A stretch of 64,000 nucleotides of DNA from Microbacterium sp. LWO12-1.2 (lineage in GTDB: Bacteria; Actinomycetota; Actinomycetes; Actinomycetales; Microbacteriaceae): positions 1,984,001 through 2,048,000 of the forward strand of contig NZ_JBEGII010000001.1 of the NCBI RefSeq assembly GCF_040675875.1, in the 5' to 3' direction. The first letter of the stretch is position 1, and each line of letters opens with the position of its first letter. This document shows, in pieces, positions 25,863 through 35,136 of this stretch. The position numbers and the translations under genes were made by a program. The notes below the pieces were generated by a model. It was not told the origin of the DNA and ran no database searches. It saw only the letters and a program-made list of their open reading frames with translations.

Positions 25863-27146
25863 TCAACGGTCCAGCGCGAACGGGCCGAGATCGATCGGTG
25901 ATCCATCGACGCGGGGGCTCCTCCCCGCAACCAGCGCCGAGAGCAGTTCGCCGGTCACCGGCCCCAGCGACAGACCGTGCATGTTGTGCCCTGCGGCCAC
26001 CAGGATCTCCGGTCTTCCCGTCGGCGACCCCAGCACGGGCATCCCATCGGCGGTCATGGGGCGTGCGCCGACCCATTCCTCGGTACGTCCGTCCCAGTCG
26101 GCGCCGACGATCAGCCCCTTGGCCGCTTTCGTGAGCACGTCGAGGCGGGCGGGGTGGAACACATCCGGGCGCTCGTCGAACTCCATCATGCCGACCACAC
26201 GTAGGCGACCGTTCATCGGGATCACGACGCAGTGCCGATCGATGGAATGCACGAGATGGCGGGGCATGCGTGCGACCGGCACTGTGTAGCTGTATCCCTT
26301 GCCCGACACGATGCGCGCGGCGCGTATTCCCGAGCGGCGCAGGATCGGCGAGGTCCATGCGCCCGCCGCGATGATGATCCGGTCGCCGGTGATGATCGAT
26401 TCCCGACCGTTCGCGTCCCGGCACACCACGGAGGCGCCGTCGGCGACCCGCGTCGCCCTGATCCCTGTGCGCACATCCGCGCCCTGCTGAACGATCCGCT
26501 GGGCGAGGCTGGCCACGAAGGTGACCGGGTCGAGATACCGCTCCGCAGGCAGCAGAAATCCTGCCCCGATCCCTCGGGCGAGCGTCGGCTCGTGAGCGCG
26601 CAGCTCTTCCCCGCGCATGACAGCACCCGGCGCCTCGCCCCAGCCCTCGGCCGCACGCGCGTGATAGCGCTCGTGCGCCGCGACCAGCTCGCGCTCGTCG
26701 GTGCAGGTCATCAGATACCCGCGCCCGCCGCCGGACGTATCGATGCCGTCGTCGGTCATCCGATCCAACGCGGGGAAGATCGCTGCCGAGAACTGCGCGA
26801 GCGCGCGCGTCGAGGAAGCCCTCCGCCGCCGCGTCGACGAGAGCAGGAAGCCCGTCCCGAAGCCGGCGAGCTGCGGCAGCCGCGATGGCGCGATGGACAG
26901 ATACGACGACGACGAGAGGACACCCGTCAGCACATCGCGCGCCGTGTGCGGCGAGGCGAGCGGAGCGACCTGTTGCGGCGTCAGCTCTCCTGCGTTGCCC
27001 GTTGCTGCCCCGGCTCCCAGATGATCCCGCTCGATGATCGTGACCCGATGGCCCTCTCGCAGCAGCGCGTAGGCGGTGCACAGGCCGATGAGCCCACCGC
27101 CGACGATCACCACGTGCCGGGGCGGGCGGCCCCCGTGGAGGCTCAC
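25863..27146 (-). CDS. DadA-like FAD-dependent amino-acid oxidase/dehydrogenase
   Basis: 427 aa. HVVIVGGGLIGLCTAYALLREGHRVTIIERD is the N-terminal FAD motif, and the C-terminal HNMHGLSLGPVTGELLSALV is the DAO-fold FAD contact. The layout matches the small subunit of D-amino-acid dehydrogenase (DadA) and glycine/D-amino-acid oxidases. GTG 27146 overlaps the LD-carboxypeptidase stop by 4 bp (GTGA), which fixes the start; the longer frame is rejected. The product probably deaminates a D-amino acid such as the D-Ala that LD-carboxypeptidase releases. Substrate is inferred from context. Confidence 0.87.
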   Translation of the reverse strand: MSLHGGRPPRHVVIVGGGLIGLCTAYALLREGHRVTIIERDHLGAGAATGNAGELTPQQVAPLASPHTARDVLTGVLSSSSYLSIAPSRLPQLAGFGTGFLLSSTRRRRASSTRALAQFSAAIFPALDRMTDDGIDTSGGGRGYLMTCTDERELVAAHERYHARAAEGWGEAPGAVMRGEELRAHEPTLARGIGAGFLLPAERYLDPVTFVASLAQRIVQQGADVRTGIRATRVADGASVVCRDANGRESIITGDRIIIAAGAWTSPILRRSGIRAARIVSGKGYSYTVPVARMPRHLVHSIDRHCVVIPMNGRLRVVGMMEFDERPDVFHPARLDVLTKAAKGLIVGADWDGRTEEWVGARPMTADGMPVLGSPTGRPEILVAAGHNMHGLSLGPVTGELLSALVAGRSPRVDGSPIDLGPFALDR

Positions 27147-28069
27147 CGGAGCAGTTCGATCCGCGGCTGACCGGCGTCGGCGATGATCCGGGCCCGAACA
27201 CCCAGCGGCACGCTGTCGACACCCGGACCGTGGCCGAAGGGAAGGCCCCAGATGAGCGGGATGCCGAGCGGTGCGAGGAGTTCTTCGACGAGAGCGCGGA
27301 TCTCCGGCAGCGGCCCGCACTCGTGCCAGGTACCGAGCGCAATACCGACGGCGCCGTCGAAGTATCCCGAGCGCAGGAGCGAGACCAGGAAGCCGTCCAC
27401 CCGATAGGTCTTCTCCTCCACGTCTTCCAGGAGCACGATCTTCCCCGCCGCACGTGGTGCCGACGAATGCGAACCGGTGGTCATGGCGAGCAGGCTCAGG
27501 TTGCCGCCGGTGAGCGTGCCTTGGGCCTCGCCCTCGACGATCGCCTCCGCCCCCGGAGCCTGCAGCGTGCGCTCCTCCGTTGCGGTGAACAGCGCGCGGT
27601 GCAGCGCGATGAGGTTCCCCGGGTCGCTCATGAGATCGTTCGTGCCGAGCATCGGCGCGAACAGAGTGGGCACTGCGAGCTCGCGCTCCCAGAACTCGTG
27701 CAGTCCGGTGATGTCCGACGACCCCACGAGCATCTTGGGTCGCGCGGCACGCAGTCGCGGCACGTCCAGGTGGTCCAGGATCCGCACCGCGCCGTAGCCT
27801 CCGCACAGGCAGAGCACGGCCGCGACCGAGTCATCCGTCCATGCGCGCATCAGGTCCACCGCACGATCGGCATCCGCGCCGGCGAGGTAGGTCCCCGCCC
27901 GCGGATGCGTGTCGCGTACGTGCGCGCCGAGCACCGGCTCCAGATCCCACCTCGCCAGCAGATCGAGCGCCTCCGTCAGTCGCTCATCGGAGATCGCACT
28001 CGAGGGTGCGACCAACGCGACCCGATCGCCGTGACGCAGTGGTCCCGGCAGTGCGGCGCCCACGGTCAT
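27143..28069 (-). CDS. LD-carboxypeptidase (LdcA/MccF family, S66)
   Basis: 308 aa serine peptidase family S66. The nucleophile lies in MLVGSSDITGLH (Ser118), the Glu in KIVLLEDVEEK and the His in WGLPFGHGPG, giving the Ser-Glu-His triad. The enzymes remove the terminal D-amino acid from L,D-linked tetrapeptides during murein recycling, or cleave related conjugates (MccF). It overlaps by 4 bp both the ABC ATPase upstream and the FAD oxidase downstream, so import, trimming and D-amino-acid oxidation are translationally linked. Cytoplasmic: no signal peptide. Confidence 0.9.
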   Translation of the reverse strand: MTVGAALPGPLRHGDRVALVAPSSAISDERLTEALDLLARWDLEPVLGAHVRDTHPRAGTYLAGADADRAVDLMRAWTDDSVAAVLCLCGGYGAVRILDHLDVPRLRAARPKMLVGSSDITGLHEFWERELAVPTLFAPMLGTNDLMSDPGNLIALHRALFTATEERTLQAPGAEAIVEGEAQGTLTGGNLSLLAMTTGSHSSAPRAAGKIVLLEDVEEKTYRVDGFLVSLLRSGYFDGAVGIALGTWHECGPLPEIRALVEELLAPLGIPLIWGLPFGHGPGVDSVPLGVRARIIADAGQPRIELLR

Positions 28070-29796
28070 CGGTCCTCCCCCGTCGGACGCTCGCGCAGCT
28101 CCCGCGACGGGACCACGGCGAGCAGACGCTTCGTGTACTCGTGCTGCGGGTCCAGGAGCACTTCTTCCACGGTGCCGTGCTCGATGATCCTGCCGCGATA
28201 CATCACGGCCACACGGTCGGCGATGTTCCACGCCAACCCCAGATCGTGCGTGATGACGAGGGCACCAAGACCCCGCTCGCACCGCAGCCGAAGCAGCAAG
28301 GCGAGCACGCCGGCGCGGACCGAGGCGTCCAGGCTCGCGACAGGTTCGTCGGCGACGAGGAACTCCGGGCCGAGGGCGAGCGCTCCCGCGATCACGACCC
28401 GCTGGCGCTGCCCTCCGGAGAGCTCCTGCGGAATCGCCTGGAAGTACTTCTCCGGCGGGGTCAGCTCGGCATCCGTCAGAGCCTGCGCCACGACGTCGCG
28501 CTCATCACCCGGCCACCGGTGCAGTCGCGGGCCCTCGGCGACGGCCTCGTACACGGACTGCTTGGGGTTCAGTGCGGCTGAGGGATCCTGCAACACGAAC
28601 TGCACGCGCGACCGGTACTCCTTGAGGTCCTTCCGGCGCGTGGACAGCGGACGTCCGCGGTACATGACGTCGCCGCTGGTCGGCTGCTGCAGCCCGAGGA
28701 TCGTGCGGGCGAGGGTGGTCTTCCCTGATCCGGACTGTCCGACGAGCGCGATGATCTCGCCGGGTCGACACGTGAGGTCGACGTCATCGACGGCCACGTG
28801 TCCCCGGTCGCCCCCACCGAAGGAGACGGTCACGCCTCGCACCGCGATCACCGCATCCGTGAGCGAGAGCAGACCCGTCGGCGTCGCGGAGATTTCGCTC
28901 GGCTCGGGTGCCGGACGCGAGCCTGGACCGTTCGGGCCGGGTGCTTCCGGCGACGTGTACGCGGGAAGCGACAGACGCGACGACCAGTCGCCGATGGTCG
29001 GGAACGCGGCAGCGAGCGCCCGTGTATGAACATGCTGCGGATTCGACATGACCTCTGCCGACGGCCCCTCCTCCACGATCCTGCCCTGCTGCATCACGAC
29101 GATGCGTTCGCAGGTGGACGCGAGAACCGAGAGGTCGTGGCTGATCATGATCAGCGACAGGCCGCGTTCGCGGACCATCTGCTTCAACAGGTTCAGGATC
29201 TGGTCCTGCACGATCACGTCGAGAGCGGTGGTCGGCTCATCCGCGATGATGATCTCCGGCTCGCAGGCGAGTGCGAGGGCGATCATCACACGCTGCTTCT
29301 GACCGCCGGAGAGCTCATGAGGATACGACCGCGCCTTGGACTTCGGCAGATCGACCTGCTGCAGCAGCTCGACGACGCGCCGGTCCTGCTCGGCTCGCTC
29401 GCGGTACTTCGCCCTGCTCCCGGTCGCGTGCAGCACCAGCGCCTCGACGATCTGGTCGCCCACCCGCTGCACGGGGTTGAGCGAGTGCATCGCCCCCTGG
29501 AACACGATCGCCGCCTCGGTCCAGCGGACCGCGCGCAGGCGCCCCCATCCCATGTCGGCGACGGATTCCTCGCCGAGCAGGATGCGCCCGTCGATGCGGG
29601 CGTTCCGTGGCAGCAATCGGAGCACGCTCATCGCGAGCGTGGACTTGCCGCACCCCGACTCACCGGCGAGGCCGATGGTCGCGCCCTCCGGCACGTCGAG
29701 CGTGACGCCGCGCACCGCTTCCACGACGCCCCGGCCTCCCCGCTCGAAGGTGGAGTAGCTGATCCGGACATCCTCGAACTTCAGACTGGGCATCAT
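28066..29796 (-). CDS. Fused dipeptide/oligopeptide ABC transporter ATP-binding protein (DppD-DppF type)
   Basis: 576 aa with two complete ABC ATPase domains. Domain 1 (about 5-260) has Walker A GESGCGKST, signature LSGGQKQRV and Walker B IIIADEPTT. Domain 2 (about 315-560) has GQSGSGKTT, LSGGQRQRV and FLVADEPVA. They are joined by a Pro/Gly-rich linker. Each carries the C-terminal extension of oligopeptide ATPases (NPQHVHTRALAAAFP and DPQHEYTKRLLAVVP). ATG 29796 overlaps the DppC-type permease stop by 4 bp. It powers the importer encoded at 29793-33615. Confidence 0.93.
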   Translation of the reverse strand: MMPSLKFEDVRISYSTFERGGRGVVEAVRGVTLDVPEGATIGLAGESGCGKSTLAMSVLRLLPRNARIDGRILLGEESVADMGWGRLRAVRWTEAAIVFQGAMHSLNPVQRVGDQIVEALVLHATGSRAKYRERAEQDRRVVELLQQVDLPKSKARSYPHELSGGQKQRVMIALALACEPEIIIADEPTTALDVIVQDQILNLLKQMVRERGLSLIMISHDLSVLASTCERIVVMQQGRIVEEGPSAEVMSNPQHVHTRALAAAFPTIGDWSSRLSLPAYTSPEAPGPNGPGSRPAPEPSEISATPTGLLSLTDAVIAVRGVTVSFGGGDRGHVAVDDVDLTCRPGEIIALVGQSGSGKTTLARTILGLQQPTSGDVMYRGRPLSTRRKDLKEYRSRVQFVLQDPSAALNPKQSVYEAVAEGPRLHRWPGDERDVVAQALTDAELTPPEKYFQAIPQELSGGQRQRVVIAGALALGPEFLVADEPVASLDASVRAGVLALLLRLRCERGLGALVITHDLGLAWNIADRVAVMYRGRIIEHGTVEEVLLDPQHEYTKRLLAVVPSRELRERPTGEDR

Positions 29797-30707
29797 CGAC
29801 CTCGCAACGTCGGGTTCACAACAGCTTCGAATGCACGGCCGGCGAGCGTGAACGCCAGCACGACCAGCACGATGGCGAGTCCAGGAGGGAGCAGATACCA
29901 CCAGTACCCGGCGGTCGCGGCTCCGGTGTCGAGTGCGAGCTTCAGCATCGACCCCCAGGAGATCGTCGAAGGATCACCAAGCCCCAGAAAGGCCAGGGTG
30001 GACTCGGAGATGATCGCCGATCCGACGGTGAGCGTGGTGTTCGCCAGCACCAAGGGCAGAACGGCCGGGAGCACGTGCTTCCACAGGATGTGTCCGTCTC
30101 CTGCCCCGAGAGCCCAGGATCGTTCGATGTACCCGCGCGACTCCACGGTGAGCGTCTGAGAGCGCACCAGCCTGGCGGTCGAGGCCCAGGAGGTCACACC
30201 GATCGCGACGATGATGGTCGTCACTCCGGCGCCCAGGACGCTCGAGAGGACGATCGCGAGCACGAGCGATGGCACGACCAGGAAGAAGTCGACGATGCGG
30301 AGCAGGATCGCCTGCGTCGGGCCACGGAAGTGCCCGGAGGCCATTCCGACGGCCGTGCCGATGACCATCGACACGAGCGTGGCGGCGAAACCGACCAGCA
30401 ACGACGCCCGCGCGCCCCACACCAGCATCGCGAGGACGCTGCGGCCCGAGGGATCGGTGCCGAGCGGCAGTCCGGCCGTGGGTGGCGAGTTCAGCGGATT
30501 GTCGATCTTGGTGACGTCGAGCATCTCCGCCGGGAACAGCACGGGGGCGAGCGTCGCCAGCGCGATCACGACGATCAGGATGACCAGGCCGACGACACCG
30601 GATCGGTGGGTGCAGAACTCACGCCAGACTTCGGCGAGACGGGCTCGTCGTCGCGCAGAGGCGACACTGCGGGCACGGGGACGCGGGGATTCGAGGATCT
30701 GAGTCAT
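29793..30707 (-). CDS. Dipeptide-type ABC transporter permease (DppC-like)
   Basis: 304 aa permease. The N-terminal cytoplasmic part is basic (PRPRARSVASARRRARLAEV), followed by helix 1 (VVGLVILIVVIALATLAPVLF), a LGTDPSGRSVLAMLVWGARASLLVG segment conserved in DppC proteins, and the coupling loop at YIERSWALGAGDGHILWKHVLP. Overlapped by 4 bp at both ends within the operon. Partner of the DppB-type permease. Confidence 0.92.
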   Translation of the reverse strand: MTQILESPRPRARSVASARRRARLAEVWREFCTHRSGVVGLVILIVVIALATLAPVLFPAEMLDVTKIDNPLNSPPTAGLPLGTDPSGRSVLAMLVWGARASLLVGFAATLVSMVIGTAVGMASGHFRGPTQAILLRIVDFFLVVPSLVLAIVLSSVLGAGVTTIIVAIGVTSWASTARLVRSQTLTVESRGYIERSWALGAGDGHILWKHVLPAVLPLVLANTTLTVGSAIISESTLAFLGLGDPSTISWGSMLKLALDTGAATAGYWWYLLPPGLAIVLVVLAFTLAGRAFEAVVNPTLRGR

Positions 30708-31762
30708 GCGGTACGCAGCCTTGGGTCGAGAACGCGATACACCAGGTCCGCGATGAAGTTCATGGCGATCACGATGGCGGAGAAGACCACGAACGTCCCC
30801 TGCAGAACAGGGAAGTCGGGAGCGCTGAGCGCCTGGAACGTGAGGTAGCCGAGCCCCGGCCACGAGAAGACGGTCTCGACGGAGACGCCGCCGCTGATGA
30901 GACCGCCGATGGCGAGGAAGATCAGCGTGACCGTCGGCAGCAACGCGTTCGGAACGGCGTGCACGCGACGCACACGATCCTCGTTCAGACCCTTCGCACG
31001 TGCCGTGACGAGGTAGTCGGCCGTCATCTCCTCCAGCAGCGAGGCGCGCATGACCAGGAGGTACTGCGCGTAGACGACGGCGGCCATGGTGATCGCGGGC
31101 AGGACGAGATGGTGCGCCACATCGAGCACGTAGGCGAGGCCCTCCAGGTTCGCGCCCGCCGTCACCATGCCGCCCGTGGGGAACCAGTGGAGCGTGCCGG
31201 CGAACAGGAGCAGCAGGAGCAGTCCGAACCAGAAGGTGGGCACCGACCACAGGGTCAGCGCGATCCCGGTGTGCACACGATCGAAGAGGCTGCCGCGCCG
31301 CCACGCTGCGCGCTGTCCGAGCCACAGCCCGAGCGCGAGCGAGATCGCGAACGCGGTTCCGGTGAGGAGGAGCGTCGGTCCCATCCGATCGAGGATCAGT
31401 CGGGAGACCTCCTCGTTGTTCGTGTAGGAGTACCCGAGATCGCCGCGGAGCAGATCCGTGAGGTAGCGCCAGAACTGGTTCGGCAGCGGTTGATCCAGTC
31501 CCAGCTCACGGCGGATGGCCTCCAGCTGGTCGACACTCACCCGACGACCGTGCGTCAGAGAGCGCACCGGGTCTCCCGGCAGGATGCGGAAGGCGAAGAA
31601 GCCGAGGACGATCACCATCAGCAGCGAGACGAGCGCTCCCCCGGCCTTGCCGAGTGTGTATCGCGCCCAGGATGTCCCCCGGCGCGGCTCGTCGATGTCG
31701 ACGGCGGGCGCCCCGGAGGGGACGAGCGTGTCGCCCCCTCCGGTCACCACGTTGTCGCTCAT
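30704..31762 (-). CDS. Dipeptide-type ABC transporter permease (DppB-like)
   Basis: 352 aa permease. It has an extra cytoplasmic N-terminus of about 40 residues before helix 1 (ALVSLLMVIVLGFFAFRILPGDP), the usual FRILPGDPV start of DppB proteins. The coupling loop is YLVTARAKGLNEDRVRRVHAVPNALLP. ATG 31762 lies 5 bp downstream of the binding-protein stop. Confidence 0.92.
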   Translation of the reverse strand: MSDNVVTGGGDTLVPSGAPAVDIDEPRRGTSWARYTLGKAGGALVSLLMVIVLGFFAFRILPGDPVRSLTHGRRVSVDQLEAIRRELGLDQPLPNQFWRYLTDLLRGDLGYSYTNNEEVSRLILDRMGPTLLLTGTAFAISLALGLWLGQRAAWRRGSLFDRVHTGIALTLWSVPTFWFGLLLLLLFAGTLHWFPTGGMVTAGANLEGLAYVLDVAHHLVLPAITMAAVVYAQYLLVMRASLLEEMTADYLVTARAKGLNEDRVRRVHAVPNALLPTVTLIFLAIGGLISGGVSVETVFSWPGLGYLTFQALSAPDFPVLQGTFVVFSAIVIAMNFIADLVYRVLDPRLRTA

Positions 31763-31767
31763 GCGGA

Positions 31768-33615
31768 CTACTCCCGGTCGCCGGCCTGCGAGCGGCGGCG
31801 GCTCAGCACGATCCCGCCGCCCACGAGCGCTGCGGCGGCGACGCCTCCTGCAATCCACCATCCGGTCGCTCCGCCATCGGCGGCAGCACCATCACCGGTC
31901 CCTGCCCCGTCGACCGGGGTCAGCGAGTAGACGCCCCATGGCCCGTTCTGACGGAGCAGTACCCCGCCCTCGGCCGGCTGCAGCTGCGCGTCGGTGAAGC
32001 GGTCGGAGCGGTACGCCTGGAAGCGCGCGTCGAAGAACATCACGTTGTTGACCGCTGCGTCGTACTTCAGCTGCTGCATCTCCAGGATCAGCGCAGCACG
32101 CTTCTCGGGATCGGTCTCGGAGTGCTGCTGGGCGTAGAGCTCATCGAACGCGGGATCGCACCAGTTCGACTCGCTGGTCGCCCCGGATCCATCCGCATTG
32201 GGGCGGGAGCTGCAGAGGTTGATCGACATCATGAAGTCGGGATCGGGCCCCATCCCCCACCCGGTGAAGTACATGTCGTACCGCCCGAGCACCGATTCGT
32301 CGTTGACCTGTGCGTCCGAGAGCATCGAGACGGTGGTCTTGATGCCGATCTCCTCGAGCCAGGGGCCGATGAAGTCTGCCGCCTGCTGGCTGTTCGAGCT
32401 CGAGGATCGCCCCATGATGCGCAGGTCGATCGGGTTGCCCGACTTGTCGAGCCGCACGCCGTCAGCGCCGCGCTCGTACCCGGCCTCGTCGAGCATCCGG
32501 TTCGCCTCGTCGGGGTCGTAGGCGAGCGGGAGCTCTTCGGGGGCGATGTTCCAGTGGAACGTCGGGTACCGCGGCGGGACCGTGCCCGTACCCGGATCGC
32601 CGAGCCCCTGCAGGATCTTGGCACGCAGGGTCTCGTTGTCGATCGCCCGCACGATGGCCTGCCGCACGACCTTGTCGTGCAGGACCGGGTTGCCGTCTCC
32701 GAGGTCGTTGCCGTCGATGTCCTTCGCGCCGGGGTTGATGGCCAGCGCCGAGAAAGAGTTGCCCTTCGCCGAGATCGTGGTGATGCCCTCGACCCCGTCG
32801 AGCGAATCGAACTGGGCGATCGTGAGGCCGTCGACCAGATCGACCTCACCGGTCTTGAGCGCCTGCACCGCGGCATCCGAGCTCTTGTAGGGAACCCAGA
32901 CAAGTGAGCCGATCTTGGCTTCGCCGTGCCGGTAGTGGGGGTTCGCCGTCATCGTGACGCCGTTCGTCTTCGACGATTCGGTGATGATGAACGGTCCGGA
33001 ACCCACGGTGTCGGCATCATTCTCGTACGCGGCGGGATCGTCGAGCTCCGCCCACACGTGGCGGGGCACGATGGGCAGGTCGGCGCCGGGGTTCGGCGCC
33101 TGCGGGTTCTCCATCGTCATGACGACGGTCAGCTCGTCGGGCGCCTCGATGCTCTCGATGTTCTCGACGAGCGACCCCTTGGCCATCTTGAGCGCGTCGT
33201 TGTCCTGGATCGCCTCGATCGTCCAGATCACGTCATCGGCGACGATCGGCTCACCATCCGACCACATCGCGTCGGGCTCGAGATGGAAGGTCCATTCGGT
33301 CCCGTCGGCGTTCGCCTCCCACGACTCGGCGATCGCCGGGTACTCGCTGTTGTCCTCAGCGGCCCAGGCGACGAGGGGCTCGTACTGGTACATGAGGATC
33401 GAGTCGCTCGTGGAGAGTACGGAGAGGAACGGATTCAGGGTCTCGACATCGCCCGTGAGCGAGATCCGCGCCTGCGCACCCTCTTCTTCGGCCGCTGCTG
33501 CTCCTGCGCCCGCGACCGTGCCGCCGAACACGATCGCTCCGGCGCCGATCAGGGCCATGCACCGACGGCTCGCGCGGACGGATCGTCGTCCCCGACTGTC
33601 CCAGTGTGACTGCAT
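31768..33615 (-). CDS. Peptide ABC transporter substrate-binding protein with C-terminal membrane anchor (SBP family 5)
   Basis: 615 aa. The first gene of the operon. It has a Sec-type signal peptide (RASRRCMALIGAGAIVFGGTVAGAGAAAAEEE) with no lipobox; instead a Gly/Ala linker and one C-terminal helix, WWIAGGVAAAALVGGGIVL, followed by SRRRSQ anchor it in the membrane. Core family 5 motifs include FHLEPDAMWSDGEPIVADDV and VVRQAIVRAIDN. Two ATGs are possible: AAGGAG is 9 nt from 33615 and only 3 nt from 33621, so 33615 is chosen. The anchor type differs from the lipoprotein binding proteins elsewhere in the window. Confidence 0.9.
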   Translation of the reverse strand: MQSHWDSRGRRSVRASRRCMALIGAGAIVFGGTVAGAGAAAAEEEGAQARISLTGDVETLNPFLSVLSTSDSILMYQYEPLVAWAAEDNSEYPAIAESWEANADGTEWTFHLEPDAMWSDGEPIVADDVIWTIEAIQDNDALKMAKGSLVENIESIEAPDELTVVMTMENPQAPNPGADLPIVPRHVWAELDDPAAYENDADTVGSGPFIITESSKTNGVTMTANPHYRHGEAKIGSLVWVPYKSSDAAVQALKTGEVDLVDGLTIAQFDSLDGVEGITTISAKGNSFSALAINPGAKDIDGNDLGDGNPVLHDKVVRQAIVRAIDNETLRAKILQGLGDPGTGTVPPRYPTFHWNIAPEELPLAYDPDEANRMLDEAGYERGADGVRLDKSGNPIDLRIMGRSSSSNSQQAADFIGPWLEEIGIKTTVSMLSDAQVNDESVLGRYDMYFTGWGMGPDPDFMMSINLCSSRPNADGSGATSESNWCDPAFDELYAQQHSETDPEKRAALILEMQQLKYDAAVNNVMFFDARFQAYRSDRFTDAQLQPAEGGVLLRQNGPWGVYSLTPVDGAGTGDGAAADGGATGWWIAGGVAAAALVGGGIVLSRRRSQAGDRE

Positions 33616-33765
33616 CAACATCCACTCCTTTGTGTTATGTCTCGTAAGTGTGAGCGCGTGAGGAATACAGATTCCGTCGACCCGGTCGAACTCTAACCAG
33701 ACAACAGGCATCGATGACCAAGTTCCCTCACTTATGGGGGGTCACGCAGGACTGCGATTGCGTTT

Positions 33766-33778
33766 TTATGATTCATAA
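33766..33778. promoter_or_regulatory. Palindromic candidate operator over the -10 of the M20 peptidase promoter
   Basis: TTATGATTCATAA is a perfect 6-bp inverted repeat around one central base. It contains TATGAT (33767-33772), a good -10 hexamer, followed by AAAGGAG before the ATG at 33802. Related TTATG words occur at 33732 and near 33635 in the same divergent region. A GntR-type repressor site is plausible; no regulator with a DNA-binding domain is encoded beside it. Confidence 0.4.
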
Positions 33779-33801
33779 GACGGAACGCACAAAGGAGTCC
33801 C

Positions 33802-35136
33802 ATGTCGCACCCGAGCACCGCCTCACGTCTGAGTGCCGCCGAGCTGTGCGCCCGACTAATCCGCTTCGACACGTCGAACTACGGTGACGGGCGCAGCGCC
33901 GGTGAACACGACATCGCGTCGTGGATCCACAGCGCGCTGAAGCACGCCGGCTACGCGGCACAGATCGTCGGCCCCGAACCTGCGCGCGCCTCGGTGGTGC
34001 TGCGGGTGCCCGGCGAAGACCGCACCCTCCCCGCGCTGCTCGTCCATGCGCACACCGACGTCGTCCCCGTCGAGCCGTCGCAGTGGTCCGTCCCCGCATT
34101 CGCCGGCCACATCGCTGACGGCTACGTGTGGGGTCGAGGCGCCACCGACATGAAGGACATGGTCGCGAGCGTCCTGCGCACGCTGTTGAACTGGGCAGAG
34201 AACGACATCCGACCGCAGCGCGACATCGTGGTGGCCTTCGTCGCCGACGAGGAATCGGGTGGCGAGCATGGAGCCACGTGGCTGGTCCGGAACATGCCGG
34301 AGTTCTTCACCGGGGTCGAGGTCGCGATCGGCGAGTCCGGGGGCGACGCGACCGAACTCGTGTCGAACGACGGCACCCCGCTGCGGGTCTATCCCATCGC
34401 CACCGGCGAGCGCGGAACGCTGCAGCTGCGCATCCACGCACGAGGGACCGGGGGTCACGGGTCGCGTCCGCAGGCGGACCAGGCCCTCACCCGTGTCATC
34501 GACACCTGTCAGCGCATCAACGCCTACCGATGGCCGCTCCGACTCACCGACACCGTCAGGGAGTACATCGCGACAATCGATCACGCGCTCGGCAACGAAC
34601 CGCGGCTCGACACCGACGCCGGGATCGCTGCGTCGATCCGCCGGTTGGGTCCCGCCGGGGAGGTCGCCGAGGCCATCACCCGCTGCACGGCGACGACGAC
34701 CGTGCTCAACGCTGGCGTCAAGGTCAACGTCATCCCCGCGTCAGCGGAGGCACAGCTCGATGTACGGTGCCTGCCCGGCACGGAGGACGAGGTCGTCGCG
34801 ACCCTCGTGCACCTGATCGGCGACGACGTGGAGTGGGAATTCCTCTCCCGATGTTCTCCCGTGACGGCGCCGTACCCCTCGCACTGGTTCGACGCGATGC
34901 GCGCCGCGATCCTCACCCAGGACCCGGCCGCGATCACTCCCCCGGTGTGGCTGGGCGGCGGCACAGATGCGAAGGCCTTCTCCGAACTCGGCATCGCCTG
35001 CTACGGCTTCGCCCCGCTGACGACAGACCGCGCCGGACGTCATCCTGGCGGCGCCCACGGAGCGGACGAGCGGAACCCCGTGGAGGCGATCGATGGGGGC
35101 CAGCGGGTGCTCGAGCAGTTCCTGACCCATGTCTGA
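33802..35136 (+). CDS. M20 family metallopeptidase (ArgE/DapE/carboxypeptidase-like)
   Basis: 444 aa di-zinc amidohydrolase/peptidase. Metal and catalytic segments are LLVHAHTDVVP (His, Asp), WGRGATDMKDM (Asp), FVADEESGGEHGA (catalytic Glu then metal Glu) and VWLGGGTDAKAF; HPGGAHGADERNPVEA supplies the last His. A dimerisation domain (about 190-320) lies between. AAAGGAG precedes ATG 33802. It starts a three-gene operon divergent from the peptide importer, and so probably hydrolyses imported peptides or N-acyl amino acids. Exact bond unknown. Confidence 0.9.
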   Translation: MSHPSTASRLSAAELCARLIRFDTSNYGDGRSAGEHDIASWIHSALKHAGYAAQIVGPEPARASVVLRVPGEDRTLPALLVHAHTDVVPVEPSQWSVPAFAGHIADGYVWGRGATDMKDMVASVLRTLLNWAENDIRPQRDIVVAFVADEESGGEHGATWLVRNMPEFFTGVEVAIGESGGDATELVSNDGTPLRVYPIATGERGTLQLRIHARGTGGHGSRPQADQALTRVIDTCQRINAYRWPLRLTDTVREYIATIDHALGNEPRLDTDAGIAASIRRLGPAGEVAEAITRCTATTTVLNAGVKVNVIPASAEAQLDVRCLPGTEDEVVATLVHLIGDDVEWEFLSRCSPVTAPYPSHWFDAMRAAILTQDPAAITPPVWLGGGTDAKAFSELGIACYGFAPLTTDRAGRHPGGAHGADERNPVEAIDGGQRVLEQFLTHV

